Origin: Arthrobacter sp. FB24 | Lineage (GTDB): Bacteria > Actinomycetota > Actinomycetes > Actinomycetales > Micrococcaceae | NCBI RefSeq assembly: GCF_000196235.1 | Contig: NC_008541.1 | Location: 868,001 to 932,000, forward strand | Length of the DNA: 64,000 nucleotides | Direction: 5' to 3' | Shown: positions 9,148 through 18,346 of the stretch, piece after piece | How the letters are laid out: every line of letters starts with the position of its first letter | Position numbering within the stretch: position 1 is the first letter of the stretch | The notes under the pieces: generated by a model | The model's database searches: none | What the model was told of the DNA's origin: nothing | The model's input: only the letters and a program-made list of their open reading frames with translations | Translations under genes and position numbers: made by a program

Positions 9148-9220
9148 TGCCCTCGATTGGAATCGAACCAACGACACCGGCTTTAGGAGAGCCGTGCTCT
9201 ATCCACTGAGCTACGAGGGC
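9148..9220 (-). tRNA. tRNA-Arg, anticodon CCU
   Basis: On the minus strand the 73-nt sequence folds as a full cloverleaf. It has a 7-bp acceptor (GCCCTCG/CGAGGGC), a D arm GCTC/GAGC, an anticodon arm CGGCT/AGCCG with loop CTCCTAA (anticodon CCT), a 5-base variable loop and a T arm with TTCGATT loop. The discriminator base is A and no CCA is encoded. It reads AGG codons. The DUF6314-type CDS begins immediately downstream on the same strand. Confidence 0.95.
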
Positions 9221-9293
9221 GGGCGTCCGAAGCGGTTGGCACAGGCCGTCCTGTTCGGGCACGGATACAAGCATACAAGGTGCCGGCCCGTAC

Positions 9294-9305
9294 TACGCTC
9301 TTGGC
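9294..9305 (+). promoter_or_regulatory. -10 box and leaderless start of DUF998 gene
   Basis: TACGCT at 9294-9299 is followed by six bases and then the ATG at 9306. This is the spacing expected when transcription starts on the first base of the start codon. No Shine-Dalgarno sequence is present. Similar TAnnnT-N6-start arrangements recur at 10758, 38945 and 42626. Confidence 0.5.
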
Positions 9306-10106
9306 ATGACTGCAGCAACACCAGCAACTTCCTACCGGGCCGGCTTCCTGCCGGATATCGCCTCAAGCCGGGAGTATTTCGGGGCGTGGGCCAAGCTGAG
9401 CGTGCTGCAGTATTTCGTGGCGGAGTCGGCTGTGATCGCGGCGTGGGCAGGACCCGAACCCTATGACCGGCGGACCGGCTACATCAGCGATCTCGGCGCC
9501 ACCCAGTGCGCCGTGTACGAGGGCCGGGATGTGTGCTCACCGCTGCACGCGGTGATGAATGCCTCGTTCGTGGTCCAGGGCCTGGGCATGCTGGTGGGGG
9601 CGCTGCTGCTCAGCTCGGCACTTTTGTGCGTGGCGGCCCGGCCCGGTGTCCGGCTCGCTTTCGGTCCCGGCCACCGTGTCCCGTGGTTCACCGCCCTCGC
9701 GGCCAAGGTCCTTACCTTCACCGCGGGAACCGGGACAATCATCGTGGGGGTGGTGCCCGAAGACGCCGGATGGTTTGCCGTGCATCTGACCGGCGCCGTG
9801 ATGTTCTTCCTGGGGGGAGCGCTGGCGCTGCTGCTGCTGGGGTGGTTGTGGCTGAAGCAATCACCCCTGGCCTGGTTCATCCTCGCCTGCGGAGCTGTTT
9901 CCTTCGGGGCGCTGGTGGTCGGCGGGCTGACCGGCATGGATGTCCCGGAACCGGGCACGCTGGAACGCTTCATGGGCTACCCGGTGACCGTTGGCCTGGC
10001 AACGTCGGGGCTGGTGATCGCCCAGCGCGTGCGTCAGGAACTGAAGGCGCGGAAAGCCGCACGGGCCGCAGCCCGGGCTACTGCTTCCGGGGCTTCCGGC
10101 CAATAA
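9306..10106 (+). CDS. DUF998 family membrane protein
   Basis: 266 residues with about six transmembrane segments. The diagnostic DUF998 block is visible early: an ISDLGAT stretch, then CSPLHAVMNASFVVQGLG around residues 79-97, then alternating hydrophobic helices and a basic Ala-rich tail. DUF998 proteins are polytopic membrane proteins without assigned biochemical function. The gene appears leaderless (TACGCT-N6-ATG). Its 3' end overlaps the convergent gene at 10078 by 29 bases, so the two transcripts can pair. Confidence 0.8.
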   Translation: MTAATPATSYRAGFLPDIASSREYFGAWAKLSVLQYFVAESAVIAAWAGPEPYDRRTGYISDLGATQCAVYEGRDVCSPLHAVMNASFVVQGLGMLVGALLLSSALLCVAARPGVRLAFGPGHRVPWFTALAAKVLTFTAGTGTIIVGVVPEDAGWFAVHLTGAVMFFLGGALALLLLGWLWLKQSPLAWFILACGAVSFGALVVGGLTGMDVPEPGTLERFMGYPVTVGLATSGLVIAQRVRQELKARKAARAAARATASGASGQ

Positions 10107-10701
10107 ACACGGCGGCGCCGCCGGCCAGAAGGCTCAGCACGAGCAGTACCCAGCCGGCGACGGTGAGGGCGGACGCGAGGGCCACCTGGCCGGCGTCGAC
10201 GGCTGATGCGGACATCATCGAATCAATGGCGGCGTTCCCCCACAACCGGACTGCGGCGAAGAGGAGCGGGAGCGCCCAGAGCGCCCAACGGAGCCCCTTG
10301 CGGGCAACATTGGTCCCGATCAGCAGCAGCCAGGTGAAAGCGAATATCAGCGGGAACAGGGTGCCCGCCGTCTTGTGGAGGTAGTTGAGCTGGCCGCGCG
10401 CCTCCTCGTTCATGGCCGACCTCAGCTGGTCCACGAACCCCTGGTTAAAGCCCCCGATCAGCGAATCCGGCATGGGCAGGCCCCCGGAGAGCTGGGTGAG
10501 CTGGTTCAGCGTCAGCAAATGCAGGTACCAGAACAGGAAGAGGCTGGCCACGACGCCGGCAATGAGGATCAGGCTGCTGTTGTTCTGCGCCTTCTCCGGG
10601 GTCCGCTGCGTGGTGGGGTTGATCACCGGCGGCAGATGGTGCTGGGGAACGGACGCCTTGGCGCCGTGTTTCTTGATCCGCTGTGCTGGTGTCTTGGCCA
10701 T
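10078..10701 (-). CDS. hypothetical four-helix membrane protein
   Basis: 207 residues. A basic N-terminus (AKTPAQRIKKHGAK) is followed by hydrophobic segments around residues 43-65, 112-130, 138-156 and 172-198, giving about four membrane passes. An extracytoplasmic-looking loop between the first two holds LSGGLPMPDSLIGG. No family recognised. The ATG at 10701 is preceded by GATAAT and six bases (10702-10713 on the minus strand), so it is probably leaderless. The 3' end overlaps the convergent DUF998 gene by 29 bases. Confidence 0.65.
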   Translation of the reverse strand: MAKTPAQRIKKHGAKASVPQHHLPPVINPTTQRTPEKAQNNSSLILIAGVVASLFLFWYLHLLTLNQLTQLSGGLPMPDSLIGGFNQGFVDQLRSAMNEEARGQLNYLHKTAGTLFPLIFAFTWLLLIGTNVARKGLRWALWALPLLFAAVRLWGNAAIDSMMSASAVDAGQVALASALTVAGWVLLVLSLLAGGAAVFIGRKPRKQ

Positions 10702-10769
10702 GCGTTCATTATCGCTGGTCCTGTGCCTGGAACCTGTCCTTGGCCGAAGGCCAGCTATAGGCTGGACGC

Positions 10770-11618
10770 GTGACGGAACTGGGAAGACACAAACTTGGCA
10801 GGCACAGCGCGGCGGAACTCAACGCGGGCCTGGACGACTACGAGCTGGCGGAAGCGCTGGTCAGGGAAGCAGGAATGCTGGCCCTCATGATGCGCCAGGG
10901 CGGCCTGGAAGGGCAGCAAAAGACGTCGGTATCCGACGTCGTGACGGCAGCCGACCATGCCGCCGAAGACTATGTGCTCGAACAGCTGCGCCGCTGCCGG
11001 CCGGACGACGGCATCCTGGGGGAGGAGGGCGCCTCCGTGAAGGGGAGCAGTGGCCGGACCTGGGTGATCGACCCAGTGGACGGAACCTACAACTTCCTGC
11101 ACGGCTCCACGTACTGGTGCTCCGCGCTCGCCCTCAAGGACACTGCCGGCACGGTCCTGGGGGCCATTTTCCAGCCCGAGGAGGACAAGCTCTGGCTCGG
11201 CGGAACCACCCGCCCCGCGACCCTTAACGGTGAACGGCTCACTTCCTTCCACGACGGTGGCGGAGCCAGGACCCTCACGCCGCTGGCAGAGCAGGGCGCA
11301 GCAACGTACATCCACCCGTCCTGGCTCGCGGACCCGCTGTGCGCCATGCCCTGGCACGCTGCAGCCACCGGCGCCGCGGCGCTGCGGATGTTCGGCTCGG
11401 GATCCTGCGACCTGGGCCGGGTGGCCGACGGCGAACTGGACTGCTGGTTCCAGCACAGCTGCCCCGAATGGGACTGGCTGCCCGGCAAGGCAATCGTGAT
11501 TGCCGCCGGCGGCACCGCCGACGTAGTCCGGATCAACGGACTCGAGTGGTTCGTCGCGGGAGGCACGACGGCGGTCCGGCAGCTTCGCGCGGCCCTCGAA
11601 TCGGGCTCGGTGGAGTAG
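10770..11618 (+). CDS. inositol monophosphatase family protein
   Basis: 282 residues. Belongs to the Mg-dependent, Li-sensitive phosphatase superfamily (SuhB/HisN/CysQ-like). Visible motifs: VVTAADHAAEDYVLEQL, GEEGAS (Glu metal ligand), WVIDPVDGTYNFLHG (the DPIDGTxNF motif) and the C-terminal SCPEWDWLPGKAI, the WDxxAG-like metal site in variant form with Pro-Gly-Lys. It may dephosphorylate inositol-1-phosphate, histidinol phosphate or a related substrate. It starts with GTG at 10770, six bases after TAGGCT, consistent with leaderless expression. It is separated by 7 kb from the iol genes and is unlikely to belong to that regulon. Confidence 0.85.
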   Translation: MTELGRHKLGRHSAAELNAGLDDYELAEALVREAGMLALMMRQGGLEGQQKTSVSDVVTAADHAAEDYVLEQLRRCRPDDGILGEEGASVKGSSGRTWVIDPVDGTYNFLHGSTYWCSALALKDTAGTVLGAIFQPEEDKLWLGGTTRPATLNGERLTSFHDGGGARTLTPLAEQGAATYIHPSWLADPLCAMPWHAAATGAAALRMFGSGSCDLGRVADGELDCWFQHSCPEWDWLPGKAIVIAAGGTADVVRINGLEWFVAGGTTAVRQLRAALESGSVE

Positions 11619-11662
11619 CCACGGAAGTTAGTGTCGGCCCCACCGCCTAGACTTATAGCACC

Positions 11663-14155
11663 ATGGATATGTTGTTTGACCCGTATGCTGACGGACCGTT
11701 CAAGGCTGCCCCGCAAGCGGCAGCGCTCACCAAGTCGCGCCCCGGGGCAGGCGAAGATCCGGCGCGCTACGGCAACGGCGGGCCGGAATCCGAGGGGGAA
11801 CTGGCACGTCCGAAGCTGCCCGGCGTGGACGAACTCCTGCAGGGCCTGAACCCCCAGCAGGAAGAAGCGGTCAAGCACACCGGCGGGGCGCTGCTCATCG
11901 TTGCCGGAGCCGGATCCGGCAAGACACGCGTGCTCAGCAACCGGATCGCCTACCTCATCGCCACGCGGAGGGCGCATCACGGTGAGATTCTGGCCATCAC
12001 CTTCACCAACAAGGCCGCCGCGGAAATGCGGGAGCGGATCGAGGCGCTGGTGGGCGGGCGCGCCAAGATCATGTGGATTTCCACCTTCCACTCGTCCTGC
12101 GTGCGCATCCTCCGGCAGGAAGCCGCCAATGTTGGGCTGAAGTCCAATTTCTCCATCTATGACTCCGCGGACTCGCTCCGCCTCGTTACGCAGGTGTCCA
12201 AGAGCCTTGACCTGGATCCCAAGAAATTCGCACCCAAGGCCATCCAGCACAAGATCTCGGCGCTGAAGAACGAGCTCATCGACGCCGATTCCTACTCGTC
12301 CTCCGCCAACCACAACGATCCCTTCGAGTCCGCCGTGGCCGATGTCTTCAAGGGCTACACCCAGCGGCTGCGCCAGGCGAACGCCATGGACTTTGACGAC
12401 CTCATTGCCGAAACCGTCTACATGTTCCGCGCCTTCCCGGCGCTCGCCGAATCGTACCGCCGGCGCTTCCGGCATGTCCTGGTGGACGAGTACCAGGACA
12501 CAAACCACGCCCAGTACGCGCTGGTCCGTGAAATTGTGGGCGAAGGTCCCGGGGCCTCCGAGCTCACCGTGGTGGGTGACTCGGACCAGTCCATCTACGC
12601 GTTCCGCGGCGCGGACATCCGCAACATCGTGGAGTTCGAAAAGGACTACCCGAACGCCCGCACCATCAAGCTGGAACAGAATTACCGCTCCACCCAGAAC
12701 ATCCTCACCGCCGCCAACTCGGTGATCTCCCGCAACCCGAACCGGCCGGAGAAACGGCTCTGGACCGCCGAGGGCGAAGGCCACAAAATCATCGGCTACG
12801 TGGGCGAGAACGAACACGACGAAGCCCAGTTCATCGCCAAGGAAATCGACAGGCTGCAGGACGAGGACAACCTCCGTCCCGGCGATGTCGCCATCTTCTA
12901 CCGCACCAACGCCCAGTCACGTTCCATCGAAGACGTCCTGGTGCGCGTGGGACTGCCGTACAAGGTGGTGGGCGGCACGAGGTTCTACGAGCGCAAGGAA
13001 ATCAAGGACGCCCTCGCATACCTGCGCGTGCTGGTGAACCCCGACGACGACGTCAACCTGCGCCGGGTGCTCAACGAACCCAAGCGCGGCATCGGCGACC
13101 GCGCCGAGGGCGCCGTGGCAGCCCTGGCCGAACGCGAACGGACCTCGTTCATGGCCGCCGCACGGCGGGCGGACCAGGCGCCCGGCATGGCAACCCGCTC
13201 GGTCAACGCGGTGCTGGGCTTCGTGAAACTCCTGGACGATCTCGCCGAGGTGGCCAGCGGCTCCGGTGCGGCGGCCGCCCTGGAAGCGGTCCTGGAACAG
13301 ACCGGATACCTGGCCGGGCTGCGGTCCAGCACCGATCCCCAGGACGAGTCCCGGGTGGAGAACCTCGCCGAACTCGTCGCCGTCGTGCGTGAATACGAAC
13401 AGGAAAACCCTGAAGGTTCCCTCGGCGCCTTCCTGGAGCAGGTGTCCCTCGTGGCGGACGCGGACCAGATACCGGATGCCCCGGGCGCGGACATCGACGC
13501 CGCCGTGGCGGAAGCCAAACGGCTGGGCGTCGTCACACTCATGACCCTCCACACGGCCAAGGGCCTGGAGTTCCCCGTGGTCTTCCTTACCGGCATGGAG
13601 CACGGCCTCTTCCCGCACCAGCGCTCTGCCACGGATCCCAAGGAACTCGCGGAGGAGCGCCGGCTGGCCTACGTGGGCCTGACCCGTGCCCGGAAGCGCC
13701 TCTACGTGACGCGGTCGGAAGTCCGCAGCATGTGGGGCCAAAGCCAATACAATCCGGCCAGCCAGTTCATCGAGGAAATCCCGGCCGAGCTGGTGGAATG
13801 GCGTCGGGAAGGCACCAGCCGTCAGGTCAGCGGCTGGGGGAGCGGAGCCGCCATCGGGTCCAGCCGGTACAGCGGTTCGTTCTGGGGCGCCGGCACGGCC
13901 CGCGGCCAGGCGGCTAGCCCTTCCGCGGGCTTCAATGCCGACGTTCCGGCCGCCGTCGCGAAGAACCGCGTCCAGCCGCAAAAAGAAGTGGTGGCGGTCA
14001 GCGTCGGGGACAAGGTCAACCACACGAGCTTTGGCAACGGCACGGTCCTGGCCGTTGAAGGCGCCGGGGACAAGACTGTGGCCAAGGTGAAGTTCAGCGT
14101 CGGCGAAAAGCGGCTGCTGCTGAGGTACGCGCCGCTGACCAAACTGGACGCGTAG
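11663..14155 (+). CDS. pcrA: ATP-dependent DNA helicase PcrA/UvrD
   Basis: 830 residues, SF1A 3'-5' helicase of DNA repair and replication. Motifs in order: Q motif LNPQQEEAV, Walker A VAGAGSGKT, motif Ia ITFTNKAA, motif II VDEYQDTNHAQ, motif III GDSDQSIYAFRGA, motif IV FYRTNAQSR, motif V LMTLHTAKGLEF and motif VI AYVGLTRAR. The C-terminal segment after about residue 770 (VGDKVNHTSFGNGTVL...) is the Tudor-like PcrA domain that contacts RNA polymerase. It has a 50-60-residue N-terminal extension before the Q motif. TAGACT lies nine bases before the ATG and no clear Shine-Dalgarno is seen, so transcription may be leaderless or nearly so. Confidence 0.95.
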   Translation: MDMLFDPYADGPFKAAPQAAALTKSRPGAGEDPARYGNGGPESEGELARPKLPGVDELLQGLNPQQEEAVKHTGGALLIVAGAGSGKTRVLSNRIAYLIATRRAHHGEILAITFTNKAAAEMRERIEALVGGRAKIMWISTFHSSCVRILRQEAANVGLKSNFSIYDSADSLRLVTQVSKSLDLDPKKFAPKAIQHKISALKNELIDADSYSSSANHNDPFESAVADVFKGYTQRLRQANAMDFDDLIAETVYMFRAFPALAESYRRRFRHVLVDEYQDTNHAQYALVREIVGEGPGASELTVVGDSDQSIYAFRGADIRNIVEFEKDYPNARTIKLEQNYRSTQNILTAANSVISRNPNRPEKRLWTAEGEGHKIIGYVGENEHDEAQFIAKEIDRLQDEDNLRPGDVAIFYRTNAQSRSIEDVLVRVGLPYKVVGGTRFYERKEIKDALAYLRVLVNPDDDVNLRRVLNEPKRGIGDRAEGAVAALAERERTSFMAAARRADQAPGMATRSVNAVLGFVKLLDDLAEVASGSGAAAALEAVLEQTGYLAGLRSSTDPQDESRVENLAELVAVVREYEQENPEGSLGAFLEQVSLVADADQIPDAPGADIDAAVAEAKRLGVVTLMTLHTAKGLEFPVVFLTGMEHGLFPHQRSATDPKELAEERRLAYVGLTRARKRLYVTRSEVRSMWGQSQYNPASQFIEEIPAELVEWRREGTSRQVSGWGSGAAIGSSRYSGSFWGAGTARGQAASPSAGFNADVPAAVAKNRVQPQKEVVAVSVGDKVNHTSFGNGTVLAVEGAGDKTVAKVKFSVGEKRLLLRYAPLTKLDA

Positions 14156-14178
14156 CCCCTGCAGGCATAATGGAGCGC

Positions 14179-14877
14179 ATGCGACGGACTGTACCGGGGA
14201 TCCTGGCCGCCCTCATCCTGCTGGCCTGCACTTCCTGCACCATTACGCAGAAGGATCCGAACTATGTTCCGCCGCCGCCGCTTCCCGCGCTGGAACAGCT
14301 CGAGCAGGCACCTCTGGCTGACGGTACCCGGTTCTCTGCGGGCAGCGACGTGCTCAGCTTCGTCACGGCCGACCACAGCGCCGTCTGCTCGCTGACCTCG
14401 GCACGCGGCGAGCACGTCAACCTGCCCTATGAGCAGAACGCCTACAGCGACGGCGCCAACAACAAGCTGGCTATCGTCCCGGTGGCGCACTGCCAACTCG
14501 CCTTTTACCCCAAACCCGATGCCGCGGACGTAACGGATGATTGTGCCGGGACGGGCCTGGGCTACCTCGGCGGCACCGCGTTGCTCACGCCGGACAAGGC
14601 AGGCTACGGCGAATGCCGCTCCGGCATCACCCAGATGGAGGCGGAATTCGGGCCCAAGGGCAGCAAAAACGGGCCGATATCCCAGCTGCCGGTACTGGAA
14701 GACGGACAGAACCTCGAGCGCAACGGCCTGCGGTGCTCGGCCTACAACGGCGGCGTGGCCTGCGGAAACGTCTCGGCCGGCGTCGGCTTCTTCGTTTCCC
14801 GGGACCGTTACGAACTAATTTCCGCGGACAGCGCAGACCCCTCCGCGGCGCCGTCAGAGGCGCCAAAATCCCCGTAA
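14179..14877 (+). CDS. secreted lipoprotein, hypothetical
   Basis: 232 residues. MRRTVPGILAALILLAC is a short lipoprotein signal peptide with lipobox LLAC, so the mature protein would be membrane-anchored outside the cell. The mature part has several Cys residues (CSL, CQL, DDC, GEC, LRC, VAC) that could form disulfides, and a terminal block GLRCSAYNGGVACGN...GVGFFVSR. That block resembles the C-terminal motif of actinobacterial DUF6636-type secreted proteins (tentative). The tail is Ser/Ala/Pro-rich. The ATG at 14179 is preferred over 14170 because CATAAT lies seven bases upstream and it gives a compact signal peptide. Confidence 0.65.
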   Translation: MRRTVPGILAALILLACTSCTITQKDPNYVPPPPLPALEQLEQAPLADGTRFSAGSDVLSFVTADHSAVCSLTSARGEHVNLPYEQNAYSDGANNKLAIVPVAHCQLAFYPKPDAADVTDDCAGTGLGYLGGTALLTPDKAGYGECRSGITQMEAEFGPKGSKNGPISQLPVLEDGQNLERNGLRCSAYNGGVACGNVSAGVGFFVSRDRYELISADSADPSAAPSEAPKSP

Positions 14878-15101
14878 TCTAGCGGTTTTTCTACGCTCCA
14901 TAGAATAGTGTCCTTACTCACATAACAGGTACTCTGGAACGGGCCGGTCCGCATAAAGGACTAGAGTTCCGAGAGGAGCATTGCGCCGTGTGGCTCGTTT
15001 CCGAACCAGTCGCAGGGTGCGTTTATTCCGCAGCCCGGTAACCACGATTACGTGGGGTCCGGCTGTACAGAAACTACTTCGACGTAGAAGGACACTAAAC
15101 C

Positions 15102-16271
15102 GTGGACCTGTTTGAATATCAGGCGCGCGATATGTTCGAGGCGCACGGTGTACCCGTGCTTGCTGGCATCGTGGCGCACACCCCTGAAGAAGCAAAGGCA
15201 GCTGCCGAGAAGATCGGCGGCGTAACTGTCGTCAAGGCACAGGTTAAGGTCGGTGGCCGCGGCAAGGCCGGCGGCGTTAAGGTCGCAAAGACCGCCGACG
15301 AGGCGCTGGAGCACTCCACCAACATCCTGGGCATGGACATCAAGGGCCACACGGTCAACAAGGTCATGATCGCCCAGGGCGCGGACATCGCCGAGGAATA
15401 CTACTTCTCCGTTCTGCTGGACCGGGCCAACCGCAACTACCTGGCCATGTGCTCGGTTGAAGGCGGCATGGAAATCGAACAGCTCGCCGTCGAACGCCCC
15501 GACGCACTGGCAAAGGTCGCCATCGATCCCGCAGTGGGAATCGACCAGGCCAAGGCCGACGAAATCGTTGCCGCTGCCGGCTTCGCTGAGGAACTGCGCG
15601 GCAAAGTCGCCGACGTCATCCTGAAGCTCTGGGACGTTTTCAAGAAGGAAGACGCCACCCTGGTGGAGGTCAACCCGCTCGTCAAGACCGGCGCCGGAGA
15701 CATCGTTGCCCTTGACGGCAAGGTGACCCTGGACGAGAACGCCGACTTCCGGCACGCCAAGCACGCACTCCTGGAAGACAAGGACGCTGCTGATCCGCTC
15801 GAGGCCAAGGCCAAGGCGCAGGACCTGAACTACGTCAAGCTGGACGGCGAAGTCGGCATCATCGGCAACGGCGCCGGTCTGGTCATGTCCACCCTGGACG
15901 TCGTTGCCTACGCCGGTGAAAACCACGGCAACGTCAAGCCGGCCAACTTCCTGGACATCGGCGGCGGAGCCTCCGCCGAGGTCATGGCAGCCGGCCTGGA
16001 CGTCATCCTGGGCGACGAGCAGGTCAAGTCCGTGTTCGTCAACGTCTTCGGCGGAATCACCGCGTGCGACGCCGTGGCCAAGGGCATCGTCGGAGCATTG
16101 GCCGAGCTGGGCCACTCCGCGAACAAGCCGCTGGTCGTCCGCCTCGACGGCAACAACGTCGAGGAAGGCCGCCGCATCCTGGCCGAGGCCAACCACCCGC
16201 TGGTTACCCTGGCCGCCACCATGGACGAGGGCGCCGACAAGGCCGCCGAGCTCGCCAACGCAGCTAAGTAA
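15102..16271 (+). CDS. sucC: succinyl-CoA synthetase, beta subunit (ADP-forming)
   Basis: 389 residues, full length. With SucD it converts succinyl-CoA, ADP (or GDP) and phosphate to succinate, ATP (or GTP) and CoA in the TCA cycle. [19 protein letters not shown] opens the ATP-grasp fold; [23 protein letters not shown] and [20 protein letters not shown] are the usual SucC blocks. The GTG at 15102 follows a GAAGGA Shine-Dalgarno. It is the first gene of a sucCD operon, ten bases upstream of sucD. The 224 bases upstream (14878-15101) hold no gene and presumably the promoter. Confidence 0.97.
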   Translation: MDLFEYQARDMFEAHGVPVLAGIVAHTPEEAKAAAEKIGGVTVVKAQVKVGGRGKAGGVKVAKTADEALEHSTNILGMDIKGHTVNKVMIAQGADIAEEYYFSVLLDRANRNYLAMCSVEGGMEIEQLAVERPDALAKVAIDPAVGIDQAKADEIVAAAGFAEELRGKVADVILKLWDVFKKEDATLVEVNPLVKTGAGDIVALDGKVTLDENADFRHAKHALLEDKDAADPLEAKAKAQDLNYVKLDGEVGIIGNGAGLVMSTLDVVAYAGENHGNVKPANFLDIGGGASAEVMAAGLDVILGDEQVKSVFVNVFGGITACDAVAKGIVGALAELGHSANKPLVVRLDGNNVEEGRRILAEANHPLVTLAATMDEGADKAAELANAAK

Positions 16272-16281
16272 GGGACGCACC

Positions 16282-17184
16282 ATGTCTATCTATCTGAACA
16301 AGGACTCCAAGGTCATCGTCCAGGGCATCACCGGCGGCGAAGGCACCAAGCACACCGCCCTGATGCTCAAGGCCGGCACCAACATTGTGGGCGGCGTCAA
16401 CGCCCGCAAGGCCGGCACCACGGTCCTGCACGGCGATAATGAAATCACCGTTTTCGGCACCGTCAAGGAAGCCATGGCCGAGACCGGCGCCGACGTCTCC
16501 ATCGTCTTCGTGCCGCCGGCCTTCACCAAGGATGCCGTCGTTGAAGCCATCGAGGCCGGCATCGGCCTGGTCGTCGTCATCACCGAAGGCGTGCCGGTCC
16601 AGGACTCCGCCGAGTTCTGGGCCCTGGCCCAGTCCAAGGTCGACGCCAACGGCAAGCAGGTCACCCGCATCATCGGACCGAACTGCCCCGGCATCATCAC
16701 CCCGGGCGAAGCCCTGGTAGGCATCACCCCGGCCAACATCACGGGCAAGGGCCCCATCGGCCTCGTCTCCAAGTCGGGCACCCTGACCTACCAGATGATG
16801 TACGAACTGCGCGACCTTGGCTTCTCCACCGCCATCGGCATCGGCGGCGACCCCGTCATCGGCACCACGCACATCGATGCTCTCGAAGCCTTCGAAGCTG
16901 ACCCGGAGACCAAGGCGATCGTGATGATCGGCGAAATCGGCGGCGACGCTGAAGAGCGCGCCGCGGACTACATCAAGGCCCACGTCACGAAGCCGGTTGT
17001 CGGCTACGTCGCAGGCTTCACCGCTCCGGAAGGCAAGACCATGGGCCACGCAGGCGCCATCGTCTCGGGTTCCGCGGGCACTGCGCAGGCCAAGAAGGAA
17101 GCCCTCGAGGCTGCCGGCGTCAAGGTCGGCAAGACGCCGTCCGAGACCGCCAAGCTGCTGCGCGAGGTTTACGCAACCCTCTAG
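16282..17184 (+). CDS. sucD: succinyl-CoA synthetase, alpha subunit
   Basis: 300 residues, full length. [20 protein letters not shown] begins the CoA-binding Rossmann domain; [12 protein letters not shown] and [12 protein letters not shown] follow. The catalytic phospho-His lies in [10 protein letters not shown] near residue 255. The start at 16282 matches the family N-terminus and follows AGGGA; a longer in-frame extension upstream lies inside sucC and was not used. The operon is closed by the strong terminator at 17204. Confidence 0.97.
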   Translation: MSIYLNKDSKVIVQGITGGEGTKHTALMLKAGTNIVGGVNARKAGTTVLHGDNEITVFGTVKEAMAETGADVSIVFVPPAFTKDAVVEAIEAGIGLVVVITEGVPVQDSAEFWALAQSKVDANGKQVTRIIGPNCPGIITPGEALVGITPANITGKGPIGLVSKSGTLTYQMMYELRDLGFSTAIGIGGDPVIGTTHIDALEAFEADPETKAIVMIGEIGGDAEERAADYIKAHVTKPVVGYVAGFTAPEGKTMGHAGAIVSGSAGTAQAKKEALEAAGVKVGKTPSETAKLLREVYATL

Positions 17185-17203
17185 GCTACTAAGCAGCACC
17201 GCA

Positions 17204-17256
17204 ACGCGGGGTCACGCCGCCGTCCTTCGGGACGGCCGGGTGGCCCCGCGTTTTTT
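17204..17256 (+). terminator. Rho-independent terminator of sucCD
   Basis: A long hairpin begins 20 bases after the sucD stop. The outer stem CGCGGGGTCAC pairs with GTGGCCCCGCG (one wobble), and the inner stem GCCGTCC pairs with GGACGGC around a TTCG tetraloop. TTTTTT follows directly at 17251-17256. Confidence 0.92.
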
Positions 17257-17325
17257 GGTTAATGCCCGACGTCGGTCGGTCACCCGCCCCGGGCAAGTGG
17301 CCGGTCGACGTCGTACGTTTGCGGC

Positions 17326-17808
17326 CTAGACTTTGGCGCCGCTGAGGAGCTCGTCGAGCCGCTCATAGCCTTCAGTCAGTCCGCCTTCCATTCCGGACGT
17401 AGCCATGCCGTCGCGGGCCTCCATGCTCGGATAGACCGAGTGGGCCGTCAGCCGGGTGCGCCCGCCGCCGAGGTCCACGAAGGTCAGGAACTCGATGCTG
17501 ACCACGTCCGGGTAGCCGTCGAATTCGAAAGTCTGGATGGCGAAGTCGTTTTCCCGGACAGTGTGGAAGACGCCGTTGAAGCCATAGCTTTCGCCGTCGG
17601 GCGCGGTGTGCGTGTAACGGTAGCTCCCGCCGGTCCGGAAGTCGTAGTGGTCCACGTCCATCTTCAGCCTTCGCGGTCCAAGCCACTGGGCGACGAGTTC
17701 GGGCTCCTTGTGGGCGCGGAAGACATCCGCCACGGGGAAATCGAACTCCCGCTCGAAGTCAATGAAGGGCAGGCCCTCCGGAACGGAGACTTTCAGGGCG
17801 TTGGTCAT
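17326..17808 (-). CDS. SRPBCC (AHSA1-type) domain protein
   Basis: 160 residues. The pattern FEREFDFPVADVFRAHKEPELVAQWLGP followed by DFRTGGSYRYTH and a C-terminal GGLTEGYERLDELL is the AHSA1/START-like fold, a small hydrophobic-ligand-binding domain. It is the standard partner of ArsR-type regulators in actinobacteria. The start at 17808 forms an ATGA overlap with the regulator's stop and has AAAGGA upstream. Ligand unknown; the pair may sense a hydrophobic compound. Confidence 0.85.
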   Translation of the reverse strand: MTNALKVSVPEGLPFIDFEREFDFPVADVFRAHKEPELVAQWLGPRRLKMDVDHYDFRTGGSYRYTHTAPDGESYGFNGVFHTVRENDFAIQTFEFDGYPDVVSIEFLTFVDLGGGRTRLTAHSVYPSMEARDGMATSGMEGGLTEGYERLDELLSGAKV

Positions 17809-18167
17809 GATGGGTCCTTTGCCTCTGCGCCGCGTGAGGCGGCGTTTGATTGGAGCACGGCGTCGAGGCTGCGGAACTGCCTCTCGCGGACCAGCCGGTA
17901 CTGGTCGATCCATGCGGTGAGTGCCTCCAGCCGTGCAGGGTTCAGGTGGACGGGCCGACGCTGGGCGTCACGCGTGCGGGTGACCAGCTGCGCCTGCTCG
18001 AGGACCTGGATGTGCTTCGAGACCGCCTGTTTGGTGATCGCGAAGGGTTCCGCCAGTTCGTTTACGGTTGCCGGGCCGCGGCTGAGCCGGGCGATGATGC
18101 GGCGGCGAACCGGGTCGGCGAGGGCGAGGAAGGCCGCGTCGAGCAGTTCGTCGTCGCCGGTATCCAT
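17805..18167 (-). CDS. ArsR-family transcriptional regulator
   Basis: About 120 residues. A winged helix-turn-helix is clear: FLALADPVRRRIIARL, then VNELAEPFAITKQAVSKHI as the recognition helix region and LVTRTRDAQRRPV as the wing. No Cys metal-binding motif is present, so it is of the non-metal SdpR-like group that pairs with AHSA1 proteins. Start taken at ATG 18167 (AGGCGGG upstream); an in-frame ATG at 18224 would add a poorly conserved 19-residue leader. First gene of a two-gene operon, probably autoregulated. Confidence 0.85.
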   Translation of the reverse strand: MDTGDDELLDAAFLALADPVRRRIIARLSRGPATVNELAEPFAITKQAVSKHIQVLEQAQLVTRTRDAQRRPVHLNPARLEALTAWIDQYRLVRERQFRSLDAVLQSNAASRGAEAKDPS

Positions 18168-18318
18168 GGCCCGCCTATCACCCCGTCCCGCCATCCGCTG
18201 CTGATCAATTAATTCGTTTATCAACCATTCGGTTGTTTAAGGCTACTCCCGGCCTGGACTGCCGGCAAGGGGCTTTCCGGGAGATACCTCGTTAGAGCGT
18301 TTCACAGTTTGCTAGCAG

Positions 18319-18336
18319 GTCAGGACAAACTATCGA
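18319..18336. promoter_or_regulatory. operator-like motif before the tautomerase remnant
   Basis: GTCAGGACAAACTATCGA matches the first 16 or so bases of the site upstream of the ABC operon (30793) almost exactly, but its right half-site is degraded to TATCGA. It lies 10 bases before the pseudogene start. This suggests the tautomerase once belonged to the inositol regulon. Confidence 0.5.
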
Positions 18337-18346
18337 AAGAGCTAAG

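Noticed and set aside
11087..12817. Minus-strand open frame of 576 codons
   Set aside because: Antisense to the phosphatase and helicase genes, which both have strong family motifs.
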